The notes beneath the pieces are model-generated. The model was not told where the DNA came from. It ran no database searches and saw only the letters and a program-made list of their open reading frames with translations. A DNA stretch of 64,000 nucleotides from NCBI RefSeq assembly GCF_013368755.1, contig NC_049562.1, forward strand, positions 3,286,001 through 3,350,000, in the 5' to 3' direction. This document shows positions 11,645 to 24,170 of this stretch, one piece after another. How positions within the stretch are numbered: position 1 is the stretch's first letter; each line of letters opens with the position of its first letter. The position numbers and the translations under genes were made by a program. The DNA is from Talaromyces rugulosus (taxonomy: Eukaryota; Ascomycota; Eurotiomycetes; Eurotiales; Trichocomaceae).

Positions 11645-13516
11645 CACGCCCTCTGTGTGTTAGAGCCGGGTGGGTGGGGGTAGGGAGTTCATTATTCCAC
11701 GGCAGGCTCAGCAGCCCGTTCGGTGGAGTCGTCGTTCACAGCATTGTCTCGCCCAACAGGGAACGGGGGCCCTGACAGGTCGTTTGTCTGGCGTGGATGG
11801 TGGGGAGTGGATTGGGTGGCATTGTTGGAGCCCTGTTGGAATAGAGTATAGTGCCCAGGCCGAAGCGTACTGCGTCGGAGCAGACGATTTGAATGTCGGG
11901 TCTGGAACGCAGGCTAGCCGCTGGAGATGTGCTGACGAACAGAAGGCCCCATATCGCCCCTCTCGGCGTTGGCTGGCCTGATGGGCACATCTGCAGCGCT
12001 AGACTCTAGTGCATCGCCATGGGCAGAGAAGCCGGCGCGGTTGGCGCGGCGTGTGATTGGAGTGTGCCTGGCAGGGCCGACACGCTGGCGTCGACGTTGC
12101 ATGCTGGCGGTCAGCACGGATGACAGACAAAGGAGCCCGTACTGGATGCTATTTTTGCGATGCGTTGTGCTCTTTGGCGGTTGTTCTTCATTGACCTGAT
12201 GTGTTGTTGTTTTGTTGTTGATGTTTTCTTTCGTCAGGCACAGGAACAAAACCAGAGTCAGGAACAGGAAGGAGCGCTCGGCAATACGGCGTACGTAAGC
12301 GGGTTTTTTTTGGAACGCCCCACAGTGGCTGCGCCCAGCCTCTCGGAGTCTTCCTGTGGGGCTTTTCCTGCATTCTGACTGGCCAGTGGCCTGCGAAGGT
12401 TTGGGCGTGGCGATACGTGTTTCACGCTGAAACCGCCCAGAAGCCCTCCCCAAACCCCTCTCCCAAGCCCGCCCTTTCATGTCTGGCTGTGGCAGTAGTA
12501 TTTTAACCTGTGGCTGAAGCCTCCTTGTGTCTAGAACGCGGTAGCAGAAAGAAAGGAAATCAAAGAGTTCTTCACGCAACATCGAAATAATGAATAATGA
12601 GCTGGCTTGTCAGTTAGGTTCATTATTAGGGCTTGACCGTGCCACATCACCCTGTTTGGTGGGAATGCAAACAGCCACTCGTCAAACCACCAATCGGCCT
12701 AATGCTATTATTATGGATATGTATTGTATGACTGTTCCCATTACTCTTTTTCAATTTTCAGGCATCGTTGTTTGCTCATTCTCTTTTCTACTATCAATCA
12801 CATTCACTGGACCAGGGCTGGATCCACCGTGGCAAGATGCAGGATTTTTTTTCCCTTCTTCTCCTCTTTTGTTCCCGATACATCCGATTCAACAACCGAG
12901 TCAACTCGTCAATAAAACATGCCGCCGTCAGTCACACCGCTCATCCTCACTAATCCCGCAACATTTGAATACATCTCATCCCACTACTCGTCTACGTCTA
13001 TACTCCGTAAAATTCAATTTAATTGTGATACCTGATCAGAGACTAGCGCCATCGTGATCCACACGTGTTTCGACTGGCCAAAGGGAGATCGCCGCGCCGG
13101 CGCCGATTCGATCAGTTTTTTTCTGCTGTCAGTCTGACTCGGTGGGCAGTCGGTGCGAGCTTGGCTTTCTCTGACAAAAATCGCGCATGGACTTCTCCAA
13201 TAACAAGGCCCTGTGGCGTTTTCTAACTTTTCTTAAATAAAAAAGGAAAATTTTTTCATTTGAAGAAGAAGAAAAAAACGATAACGCACGGATACATACG
13301 ATAGAATCGGTCCGTGGATCCGTTCAGCCTCGGGCTTTTTGGACCTGCATCCGCGCGATTCTAGACTCGCATGGCATACGCAGGAACAGGATGAAGAAAG
13401 ATAACCAGTGTAGTGTAGTGTATTTTTTTTTCTTTTTTGACTTTATTCCTACGAAATAAAATAACAAAGGTATCAACGTATCTACCACAACAAGACTGGT
13501 AGAGAAGGTAATAAAT
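11645..13516. other. Intergenic region with a short inverted repeat
   Basis: This lies between the BYS1-like promoter and the 3' end of sec24. A 222-codon open frame on the minus strand (11914-12582) has biased composition and no recognisable domain, so I do not call it a gene. A perfect 9-bp inverted repeat, GCCCCACAG at 12317-12325 and CTGTGGGGC at 12354-12362, could form a hairpin. The sequence near 13230-13280 is A-rich. The final part should be the sec24 3' untranslated region. Confidence 0.5.
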
Positions 13517-16500
13517 CTACCAATACGGCGCCCGGATGCCGGCCAGACTAGACAGTCCGCTCTCGCCGGAGGTGGCTCCCTCTTCCTTTTTGCGATGCCC
13601 GGCCAGTTCGAGATTGATCTGGCGGTGAATATGCACCAGCCAGTCCACGTAGCTTTGCGCTTCGTTGTTGCGGTCCTCCACCAATGACCGCGCAAACTCA
13701 AATTCGGCTCCGTCGAGGCCCTGGCGCGCCAGCTGTACCGTGACAGCCTTGGATCCGCGCACTGTCGACAGGTACTGCAGCAAATTGCGCACCTGTGCGT
13801 TGAGATGTGTCTCTAGCACCGGTAGCGATGACGTATTAGCGTCTAGTGATTGCAGTGACGAGAAGCCCGGTCCGAACAGGTCTTCCAGCAGGTTCGGGGA
13901 CACTTGGCTGTGCAACCAGAGCAACACTACTTGTCCGTTGTCAATCAGGTACACCCCGCCATCTTCAATCCGCGAAAACGAGGCTCGTAGCGAGGGGGGA
14001 ACCTGCAGCTGTCCCTGTTCGTTGGCAAACCCATCTTCAGGTCGCATGTTATGTAGCGGAAGGATTCGTGGGTACAGGTACAATGACGTCTCCTGGCACC
14101 CAATCGACCGGAGCAGGCGAAGGTCATGTACACGTCGGTCTGCAGTCTCGCTGCCTCCTAAACGGGGTTTGAGCAGCTGAACTTGGTCTTGTCAGGCAGA
14201 AACAGAAACTCACCTTTGAAGGCCCTCGACTTGATTAGGCCAAGCATGTACATGGAGAATTCTTTGAGATTCTCGGGCAGCACCAGTTGACCTGGAGGAT
14301 GCGAGCCGGAGAAGTTTTTGCGGTATCCGGAAAAGATGTCCACCGTTTTTTCTGTGATGCTGGCGCGGATATCCTTCAAGGGCTTGTCTCCCGCTTTTGA
14401 CGCCGCTGGATCGATTGTCAGTAAACAGTAAACAGTAAACGAAAAGATATATATAGTGTAAATAAAACATACCCTCTTTGGCGATTATCGAAACAACGGC
14501 ATCTTGGTCGATGCATTTCATCGTCTCGAGACCGCCCTCGTTCACTGCCGCCACTATATTAATACATCTCACGCGCCGCTCACCGCTTGCTGAGGTGTAT
14601 AATAAGGCCGCCTGGAAGTGAGCATCAAGTTTCGGGTCGAGCTTTCCATCATGGCTGAAAATAACTCCCAGAGCCTTGTCGGCATCTATGGTGCCAATTT
14701 CAAGATCTGCCCCAAACGTGTGTTGTAAGAAATTGCCATGATATGACGATACTTGAAGGCCGTTTGAGCAGCGCACTTTCATCAAAGCTTGATATCCAGT
14801 CTCCCTCGTGACGGCATGAGATATCTCCTGAGAAAGCTTCAGCAAGTCCCGAGGAGCGTGGAAATTCGGGTAGAAGAATGTTTCTCCACCCGAAACTGCC
14901 GATGTATACCCTAACCAAATAATCAGCCATGAACGCGGAAAAGTGTTAAAACAAATAACCCTTACCAATTGTTGTCAAGTCCATAAAACTACCGCCAGGT
15001 GATGCGGCGAAAAAGTCGATGCCAACGCCGCTTTCGGCCAGCTTGGTCGCCACGGCCTTCCATTCCGTATTTTCAATTGCAAATAACCTGGTTTCACCAT
15101 CTGGAGCCTGGTTCTTGTCTCGCATAGTCAAATTTCCAGGCCCCCAGGTTGGTAGCGTACCAAGTGAGCAGATGATCTTTCCTCCAGTCGCTTGTAACGC
15201 CGACAATGCAGCCTTAATTGTAGGCAGTAAAGCTGGCTCGGGTGTTTTTATATGAGAGAACAGCTTTGGTAATTGTTGAAGTAGTGAAGTGATGACGGTT
15301 CTTCAAACCCAAGTCAGTAAATGAATAAAATGTCCCAAATCACTTAATCAACACGATCGACGTACTTTGACTCATAGGGGTCGACGAAGAGACCCTCGGA
15401 TAGAGGGACAAACGGCTCTTCCAGATCTGTCATTACCATCATCTGGGCCTTGTCGAGAAGATGCTATGCCTGGTGAGCAAACATACGGCAAGTCGCATTA
15501 AGTCACTTACACTAAGATTGTAAAAGTGAATTTCCCTATCAAAAGTGACGATGCCAATCTTCGAACCCTCTGGGAGTTTTCTAGACTCGCTCTCGTCGGC
15601 ATTTGTCGCATCCTCGTCGCTGCCATATAGTGCATTGAGGATGCCCTCACAAACTCCTCGGAGCAATCCCCGGTTTACAGACTCTTGGCTGACATCTATG
15701 AGGAACAGCTGTTGCAATCCGACTGGTTCTTTGACCCAGTACTCCTTTGGCACGGTGAATTCAACCGTTCCCATCATCAACTCGGGTCGTTGTGTACGGT
15801 CGACACGCACTCCAGACGGATCAACGGGCGCAAAGTATTCGGCTGGTACATCGTTTGGAAAGGTGCACATGTTGCATACATATTTATTACCCCCGAGCTT
15901 GAAGGTCATGAAGGGGTTGATATATGTTCTGCATCGGCGACATCTTGGCGGTCCGACGTTACCAAAGTCAATGAGTGGTACTGGTTGTTCTCCAGCATCC
16001 AGTCGCGCTAGCGGCTGCAAGATCAGCCCCATGGGCAGACCAGTCGAGTTCAGAAACTCTGATGCTGCCGGGATATTGTTCAGTGTGAGACGGGCAAACT
16101 TGGGAGACGAGTTTCCTTGGTCGTGGGCGACAAACGGAATAGAGGCGGGTGGTGGTACATGTTGTTCCATCGTCGGGTATGCATGCGTGAAGTAGTACTG
16201 CGAGGGAAGGTCTCGCGATCTCGGAACACTTGGGATCTGCTCCGGGTCTATCTTTCCTTGCGTAGGAACCGATCCTGCTCCTGTCGACTGGTAGCCACCT
16301 CCTATCGCAGGATTGACTGGCTGGCCCATGGGGCCTGCTCCTGGAACTGGACCTCCGCCCAGACCTGGAACCGGAGCTGCGGGTTGTGGAATTGCTTGGT
16401 TCAAACCAGTATTCAGAAATTGAGATGCTGCTGGTTCGCTTTGCGGAGGAAAGGCATTGATCTCTTGAGGTGCAGGGGCAGCGCCGACGGCTGGAGCTCC

Positions 16501-16836
16501 GATATCGTGATGAGCATGTCTATGCTTCTTCTTATGACCGCGAGCCCCCGCATCCGATGATATTCCCAAGCCCCCCATCTGAGTTGCTAAGCCAGCCATC
16601 GCATTCCCTTCTGAAATTCCCGGTGCCACGACTTGGCCATATCCCACTCCAGGTTGTCCGCCGAATTGAGAGGGTTGTGGTGCTCCATAAGACGCTCCGG
16701 GTTGTTGAAAACCTCCGGCCGGACTGAAGGACGTCGAGGCTCCTGGTGGCGGTGGTTGCTGCTGGTACTGTCGATTCGGGTCTTCTCCAGGAGCACCAGG
16801 GTTGCCCGCGGCATAGTAGGTACTATAATCAGCCAT
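13517..16836 (-). CDS. sec24: COPII coat subunit Sec24
   Basis: The cargo-selecting subunit of the COPII coat, which pairs with Sec23 on ER membranes to make ER-to-Golgi vesicles. Six exons (16836-15511, 15463-15366, 15300-14966, 14910-14473, 14405-14214, 14157-13517) join to 1010 codons, 1009 residues. The first 200 residues are Pro/Gln/Gly-rich and disordered, with a basic GHKKKHRHAHH patch. Then come the zinc finger (CRRC, then CNMC, about residues 299-325), the trunk domain (EGSKIGIVTFDREIHFYNL), the beta-sandwich, the helical domain and a C-terminal gelsolin-like fold (YLYPRILPLHNM). Every splice junction restores conserved Sec24 sequence, for example YNLS/HLLDKAQMM and RAFKG/GSETADRRVHD. 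Exon 1 starts at an ATG followed by ADYSTYYAAG. The length is slightly above the family norm because of the N-terminal extension. Confidence 0.95.
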
Positions 16837-17559
16837 TGCGATTCATCTGCAGCGGGGAGAAAGGTTCGGCGAGAAGCAGATCGAAGCGAGTGCGGGGAGG
16901 GGCGTCAGGGGAAAACTGAAAAACAAGGCCGGCGATCAGAATTGGTCCATCACCCAGCAAATAAATTTATGTTGCCCGCACTGAAGGTGACGCTGGATTG
17001 TCGGCTGGAGAGCTCTGCCACAGGGGGGATGGCTCTGTGAGGGAGAAATGGTCGTCTTCTGGTGGATGGAGAGCTGGCCGTTCCATCTCAGATGTCGAAT
17101 TGACCACCCAATGGGCTCCAATTGGCCAGCGTGCTCTCGGGGCGATCGCTGATTTCTTGGCGCCGGCCGAACGTCTTGGCGGCACGTGCTCCCTTAGATC
17201 AATGTTTTTTGTTTTGTTTTTTGTTTTATATATAAATAGACTGCGAAGGACCAATATGATCGTGATTCGATAATAGTCTTACGTGAAATATCGGCGGTGA
17301 GCTTTGCCTGTCGAAAACGAAAAGAATACAGTCAAGAAAGTCCTTCTATATAAGGCAACCACCCTACAGTAGAACACAAGAGGCATGATCAAAACACCTT
17401 TGGCCCTTAAATAATCCTGAATCACAGGTTTGTTGAGATTTACATCCCAAAGGAAGCTCGACGAGGAAATATGCGGTCGCTCGTTCCCTGATACAGGGCT
17501 TCTTCATCAGGGACCATTTGACGACTACCTCTACCTCACGTTTACCAACTTTTTCACGA
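16837..17559. other. sec24 upstream region
   Basis: This holds the promoter and leader of sec24 on the minus strand and then sequence without a gene. A TGTTTTTTGTTTT-type T-rich tract lies near 17200-17230. TCCCTGAT and its inverse ATCAGGGA occur 14 bp apart near 17490-17515. Neither has an assigned role. Confidence 0.45.
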
Positions 17560-18260
17560 AAAAACAGTTAACAAGACCTTCTGGTTATTATATATTGCCT
17601 GAGTTTTTTTTAAATTTTTTTTTTTTTGCTCCAACCCAATTTTTAAAATCGTCCCCATTGCACATATAAATGTACGATACAAAGCTTCCTCTTTGAGCAC
17701 ATCAGTTCCCGTCGACGCCCAGTCTGACGGACAGATATTATTGTCATCTTTCCAAATAATATCAATTTCCAAGCGACAAAGTACCAAGTCGCAGGGTTGG
17801 AAAGTAACGCGACCTTGAAATTCAAACAGTCGGCTGTTAAACTACTCTTCTATTTGCGAGATATCTGGTTTTTAAGTCATTTGTATCATCCCGAAGCATG
17901 CTGGTCGGGAGCCCCAACTCGGACTACAGTTAGAATGGGTAGAACGGTTGCCATTTCCTCGGCATGGTGTTCACTAAAGGAGTCACTCAGTCCTCCCTTG
18001 ATGATAAAGTCCATTAAGATGTACCCCTAACCCGAGTAATCACCGAAAAAGCGGTGTGATCGAGGATTTTGAACCATACAAAAACTAACGAGCTTTCGTG
18101 CTTTCATTTGGTCCATCGCTTCGCGAAAAGAGACGCCAGGCACGAACTTGACCGCTAAATTATCGTCTGGTTTGATGAACTTCCAGCCTCCGATGAGCTG
18201 GGACTCGGGACAAGGACAGCAACATCTGCCAATGTCGAATTTTCGCCGAGTTTGAAAAAT
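17560..18260 (-). pseudogene. Decayed kinase-like (APH/choline-kinase fold) pseudogene
   Basis: Remnants appear in order on the minus strand. An N-lobe-like stretch is at about 18185-18085 (WKFIKPDDNLAVKF, then a short helix). After a likely intron ending near 18030 comes GYILMDFI, which matches the hinge of this family. Near 17810-17690 is FQPCDLVLCRLEID followed by IIWKDDNNICPSDWAS, matching the catalytic and metal-binding loops normally written LCHLDxxPRN...ICLLDWAS. Here the catalytic His-x-Asp has become Arg-x-Glu, several loop residues are missing, the central lobe contains stops, and the frame changes. I conclude it is dead. The family assignment rests on remembered motif patterns, so confidence is moderate. 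It is unrelated in sequence to the frameshifted kinase at 7-9 kb beyond the shared fold. Confidence 0.5.
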
Positions 18261-19148
18261 TCATGAGAAGATATTGCTGGTTTCTAGGTGGAAAGAAAAA
18301 CAACACCGGGGTGACGCGATTGGTATATAATCTGACGGGATGTGTAACAATTAATAAAGAACAAACAAGCACGCAATAGATGCTTACATCAATGGGCATT
18401 TATAACCTTGTACTACCCCTTGCCGGCGTTCAACGAGGGCCAATCGAACGGGCAAGTGACTGAACGGACGCTTGCAAGTGCAGTGGTCTTATACTCATAA
18501 GGCCTGGCGGAAAGGCGGAAGCGGGCCGTGCCTTAGCGTTATCTCTCGCCTATCACCTTCGGCACCTCCATCGCTCCTGGCTTCGTTCTTGATACTCCAG
18601 CAAGCACATAAGCACACATCCTCGGTCTCTTTGCACTGGGGATATTCCCGGGGTTGGTGAGCGCTATGACGAAACTTCTGTGCTGCTAGCACAGTTGACG
18701 CGCCGGTATTGCCGCCCCGAGGCTATCAGTTCTCGACCAGATTGCTGGGATCCAAGTAACGCCTGCATATTAATCACAACAACAAAAAGTTCCTAGGTAT
18801 GTACGCTCTAACGGCGACCCGCATGCCTACCCACCCTTGCAAAATATTCGATATTCCCTGGCTTTCCCGATGGCGAAAGCTATGCCTTGTGTGACCCATT
18901 GTTTCGCTGTGCATCTCGGCCATTATGACTGACAAGATATTGGTTATCAAAGCCCCACCGGTGGTGCCTTATTTAAGAAAAAAAAAAAAAAAAAACTATA
19001 GTTTATCTCGCTTTTGTATTTTATTTGTGGGAAATATTATTTTTACTACCGACGTGAGCTTTTCCCCTTGATGAACAGACATCGCTTGCCCTTCAACGCT
19101 ACCGTACTTTTACTAGTACATCATCTTGTCTTTTACTTTTAGCCAGCC
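18261..19148. other. Promoter-side region of the permease gene
   Basis: No gene is seen. An 18-nt A run is at 18978-18995, about 150 bp before the permease start. The last 130 bp are TC-rich, as expected for a fungal leader. Confidence 0.5.
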
Positions 19149-21215
19149 ATGGGTCTAAGTTCAAGGAAACAGGTTCCAATTGGTTTTGCTCATAGAAGCG
19201 ACCAAGTGAAAACTCCGGCCATTGATAGCACACCAGTCCAGCCACCTCCCCCAGACATGGCTACAATTCATGATGATGACGAGCGGCTCCTAGCACGGAT
19301 CGGTTATAAACAGGTAATGAAAATCAATGGCTGGAGTTGATATAGACTAACCCGATCTTTCTGCTCCCGGCAGGAACTGCGTCGCGAGTTTTCAAAATGG
19401 TCCACAGTATCGTATGCCATCTCGATCCTTGGCGTACTGGGTTCAGTCCCGGCCACTTTTGCATCACCTCTTGCTGCTGGAGGGCCTGCTACTGCAGTGT
19501 GGTGCTGGTTCATCGGTTCGTGCATGGCAATGTGTATCGGTAGTTCTGTGGCAGAGCTAGTATCAGCGTATCCAACAGCGGGAGGCATGTATTTTGTCAC
19601 AAAACACGTTGTGCCAAAAGATCAAGTCGCCATATTTGCTTGGGTTCAGGGATGGTGCAATTTGCTGGGCCAGACGGCGGGTGTGTCGAGCGTTACTTAT
19701 ACAGTCAGCCAGATGTTGCTCGCCTGTGCAAGTATGAACTCGACTTATGAAGATGGGCAATATTCCTACTCGCCGTAAGTTTTCTTTTACTTTTAATGGT
19801 GCATTCCATCTGATTTTTATCACTAGAACGGCAGCCCAGACGGTGTTCGTGTCAATTGGACTCTTATGTGTTATGGGAGTGATTTGCTCCCTGACGACAA
19901 AAAACTTGCATCGGATTGTCTTTTGGTTCGCCCCAATCAATAGTAAGCTCTAGTTCCGCAGGTTACAAAGCGGAAAAACTAATGGTTCTGCAGTTTTGGC
20001 AACCATTGGTATCTGCGCTGCAATTTTAACTTTGACCCCTGAGAAGCAGTCTGCAGAATGGGTATTTACCCATGTGACTGATGGTTCTGGATGGGGATCC
20101 AGAGTTTTTTCCTTTCTTCTCGGCTTTTTGTCTGTGGCCTGGACGATGACTGACTATGATGGAACAACCCAGTACGACTACCCTTAAATATCTATATCAC
20201 ATTATGTCAGATCTGCTAATGCACGCACAAAAGTATGTCAGAAGAAACTCATGATGCAGCCATTCAAGGACCGATTGCCATTAGATCAGCCGTGCTTGTC
20301 TCGGGCATACTCGGTTGGATTTTAACAGTATCAATGTGTTTCTGCATCAACGACCTGGATGCCATTCTAAAAAGCCCGACTGGAATGCCCGCCGCGCAGA
20401 TTTTCCTCAACGCCGGTGGTCGAACTGGTGGTACAATCATGTGGTTCTTTGTGATCCTCGTACAATTCTTTACTGGGTGTTCTGCAATGCTAGCAGATAC
20501 TCGCATGGCGTATGCTTTTGCTCGGGATGAGGCCCTGCCGTTTTCAAAGTGAGAGAGAGACCCGCAGCAATTTGACAATTCGTGCTAACAAAAGGGCAAA
20601 AGACTGTTAGCAAATGTTAACGAGTATACACACACTCCTGTCAATGCCGTCTGGTTTGTTGTGATATTTAGTAGCGCTCTAAACCTGATTGCAATTGGGT
20701 CGACCGAGACAGCCACGGCAATATTTAACGTCACTGCACCTGCGTTGGATGTTTCTTACATCTCTGTTATTCTAGCCCATATGATTTACAGACATCGAGT
20801 GAAGTTTATCGAAGGGCCATTTACTCTTGGAAGATGGGGTACACCGATTAATATCATATCTGTTACGTGGGTGATTTTTATCAGCACCGTGCTGTTCTTC
20901 CCTCCTACTAAGCCCGTCACCGCGGCCAATATGTGAGTCATCGGAAATGGTTTCTCACTTTACAGGAACCTTGACTAACGAAACCAGGAACTACGCTATA
21001 TGTGTCGCTGCGTTTATCGCCATATTTTCCTTGTCCTGGTGGTGGCTAGCAGCAAGAGAGTAAGACCATCCCTTTATTACCTACAAGCTGGTGGTTGGTT
21101 AACCTGAAATAGTAAATATACCGGACCTCGCACAAAGGAAATGATCGAATCGCTTCCGGAGGACGATTATGACGACTTTCTCAGCGATGGCCAAACAAGT
21201 CTAGATGGTGCTTAA
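19149..21215 (+). CDS. APC-family amino-acid/GABA-type permease
   Basis: A plasma-membrane transporter of the amino acid-polyamine-organocation superfamily, of the fungal GABA/choline/amino-acid permease type. The exact substrate is not predictable. Eight exons (19149-19313, 19374-19774, 19827-19942, 19994-20171, 20234-20548, 20603-20932, 20988-21059, 21113-21215) sum to 1680 nt, 559 residues. The hydrophilic N terminus carries the family signature DDERLLARIGYKQELRREFS. It is followed by GVLGSVPATFASPLAAGGP in membrane segment 1 and a GGMYFVT turn typical of the family. About twelve hydrophobic segments follow and the tail is acidic. At exon 6 only the acceptor ending at 20602 is usable; the upstream AG leads to a stop. 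DGTTHMSEET, a conserved cytosolic-loop segment, is restored across intron 4. It is flanked on both sides by pseudogene-bearing, gene-poor DNA. Confidence 0.88.
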
Positions 21216-23102
21216 CTATGCTATAGATTGATTATGATAGATTGAAAGAGGCGGGATTAATAGAGGTATTGGTTATCATTAGAGCTTTTTCTGTTTAACG
21301 TGCACTGCACGTTGGATCTCATTACTCTCGGGATTTAGTTTAGCGAGCTTAGCGATTTAAAATGTTCTTCATGTCTTTCAGTCCCTAGAACACGAGTGCT
21401 TGATCAATTAGGATATACACATTCGCGCCATCTACATGTAGAATCCAAGCTGCGAGTGGAAACATCTTCCTGATCTATGATCTTACTTGCGCATACTGCA
21501 TAGCATATACCGCTGGCTGATAACCAGTAAGCCGTCAATATTGATGTCGATATATGCTACTATTTTTAAAAGGCTTAGTAAAGAAGTCAAATCAAGACCG
21601 ACATGCCGCGATGGTTCCACGCCCCGAAAAACGGTTCTATTTCATCTAGACCCAACAAATGTCATCAAATAACCAACGTCGCAATTGATACAAAGTGCAT
21701 CCGCTGTACTCCGCACCTGTTGTTTCATACATTTCGTGAACGAGGGCAGAATTAACATTGAGCCGGTTTCGGCCCCTATTTTCTGACCCAGGGAGGGACC
21801 ACTTATAAAAGCATAACTCCCACCAAAAAAAAAAAACCAACACAATCGATACGAACTTCTCAGGCGGAAATAAATGTGCAACCTTATAACAATGACAGAT
21901 TCATAGTCGTAATAGTACTACGTACGAATTGCGAAGGGGGGGGGGGGGGGGGGGGGGGGGCGATTCTATTCCAAAGGCCGATCATTTATAGTCTATTCTT
22001 TTTACCATGTTGGGTGAAACCTTAAAAACGGAAACGGGTTAATTCCGGCGTATATACGGACGCAAGTTGACAACAATGTCAAGACTCTTATTATTTGTCA
22101 ATCGCGCAACCACTAATAATGATTACGTGCAACCTTACTACGACCATGCAAAATACAACTTTAAAATGCAGATCAAAAATATTAGTTTTCGCCGACCGAG
22201 TTACAATGGATTTCTCCCCTTTACCGAGAATAGAGAGAGGTGTGTGAGGTTACTCCGTCCGGAATATAAAGAATCAGACACCGGCTATTATTAGCAACAA
22301 CATCTGCACAAAACCACGGGAAGCTGAAAGAGGCTTACATTAACTATTTTCTAGTTCAGACATGACCTTTTTTTCTTCGTCTAGTCCGGTCCAAAATATA
22401 TAATCTCGGTTTAGAAGGCCCCGACAGTAATAGTACTGTACGTATTAATAATAACTTTGTTAGGAGCGACTAATCTCGGCATATTACTACACGAAAATAA
22501 GCATCTTTTTACAGTTTTCTGGCGCGGGAAGAACTGTGGGGTGACTATTCCCTTTGTGGAAAATGAGGTGGGTCTGTATACAAACCATTACCGTAAACCC
22601 GCACCGCGTATTTCGCTTTCTGGGGGCGATAACAGTAAAAACAATACGGAGTACAATTCGTAAGAAATGACCAACGTTATAATGTAGATCCATGCTTTTC
22701 GTGATTAGCACCGTTCAATTCCGTACTCTAACGGGATATAATGGATATAGCATTACTCGCAGTCGCAATGTATGTCGTATTCGATTACTGACCCCTAGGC
22801 ATGGCCGAATAATCAAACCTAGTCGACGACATCTATCATCGTCGGGTGGGTCTGGCGCACACAGTTTCTGGATGAAGCTCAACGGCGGGTTATATTTCAG
22901 AATATACGAGATATATGCGTAAATGCCGTGTCAAACATACGGGAGGGGTGTATACTACTATGTACGTACAACTTTACTCGGTGCCAAAGCAATAACCAGA
23001 GTGTCCGGGTCGATTTCCTAAGGTGGTGTTACCATCCGGCCTCTAAGAAAATCAACCTTGCATATAATATTATTAGAATAATATGACTATCTTGAATCTT
23101 CC
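21216..23102. other. AT-rich intergenic region with G25 run
   Basis: No gene is seen. It contains a 25-nt G homopolymer (21936-21960), several TACGGAGTA-type words (near 22251, 22644, 22720) and short AT repeats. Confidence 0.55.
21936..21960. repeat. Poly-G homopolymer of 25 nt
   Basis: An uninterrupted run of 25 G residues between GCGAA and CGATTC. Such a run can form intermolecular or intramolecular G-quadruplexes and is a likely site of assembly length error. Confidence 0.9.
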
Positions 23103-24170
23103 TCACCGAGGCTGGCTCAGCAGCCACTCGACCCCATTCACCACATCCTCGTTGTTGTATTTCACCGATGTGGACATTTCGGGCAAAAAGGTCCAAAACG
23201 CATGGGCTTGACCAACATAGACGGTGATCCGAGTCGGAATTCCGTGTTTCTCTCTAAGCTCTCGCTCGTAAATATGCCCGTATCGCGAACGGGGTCAAGC
23301 CCAGCCACCTGAATAAAGTGCGGTGGAGTATCTGTATGTCCAGTCGGATTTAAAAGCACATTGTGCAAGGGGCTATCGATATCGGCGTTGTATGATCGGG
23401 CGAGCAAATCGACTCCGCCGAGGCTGAGAATCGGTGCGTCTTTGTTCTGCTCAAACCAGAGAAGCTCGTCTTTCCATTTCTCTGGAATCGTTTCCTCTGA
23501 ATCAGGTCCGGTATTGTCATGTGCACACCGTCAATCGCGGTGAGACGTTTTCGTCCGGCAAGAGTGTCGCCGGCGGACATCCCACTCAGGATGAAACCTT
23601 TGGTGGGATCTGCCGTCAGAAGAGGGCCATCGGGGTTTGCGACAACCCACTTTAAATTATCCCACGAGTCGTGCGCAGCAGCTGGGAATTGATGCTCTGG
23701 TGCTAGACGGTAGTCGACGCTGACGCATGTTGCGCCGAATCGTCGGTGGAATTTGGATTCGTTGGCGTCGGCCATGGTGTCGTTGCCCAGGCAGAATCCC
23801 CCAGCATGGTAGATTACAATCAGCGGTCCTCGCTGCTGGCTATCTACAAAGGCCTTTGGTCGATAGACTCCGATTCGTGTGGTCCCGTCGCGTGTAGGAA
23901 TATCGTGGTCTTCGGGGTTGTGGAATGGATTGACTGCAGAGCTCAGCGAGTCTTGCTTTTTGACTCCACTGACTCGTGCCTGGGAGGCTGCCAGTATCGC
24001 ACTCTCGGTCAATCCTAGAAGTGGCTTGTCTTTTGAATACTATGAATCTTTTAGTAGGTTATTCAGTGAGGTTGTTTTATTGTACACACCGTTACCCAGT
24101 CGGGATCAATCACCGACACGGCTGTGATCTCCGGGTTTCCACATTGTGATTTATTTTCGAAAATACGATA
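23103..24170 (-). pseudogene. Alpha/beta-hydrolase (GDXG/HSL-type) pseudogene
   Basis: The remains of an acetyl-hydrolase/lipase-like gene. The segment NPEITAVSVIDPDWVT (about 24170-24100) has no in-frame ATG nearby. It is followed by a plausible intron, then by the main body with the oxyanion motif as YHAGGF (HGGGF in active relatives), VSVDYRLAPEHQFPAA and the nucleophile elbow GMSAGD. After the elbow about 15-20 expected residues are missing. The frame then shifts near 23525, so that EKWKDELLWFEQNKDAP continues in another frame. It shifts again near 23285 between GLDPVRD and IYERELREKHG. The last exon still reads to VEWLLSQPR and a stop at 23103. Two frameshifts, an internal deletion and a lost start make a non-functional copy the best explanation. 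Confidence 0.8.

Noticed and set aside
11914..12582. A 222-codon open frame on the minus strand
   Set aside because: Biased composition, no domain and no family resemblance; it spans a hairpin repeat and lies in a long gap, so it is probably chance.
20595..20602. An alternative splice acceptor for permease exon 6 at 20594
   Set aside because: Using it brings a TAG stop into frame within a few codons; the acceptor at 20602 keeps the frame and the family sequence.
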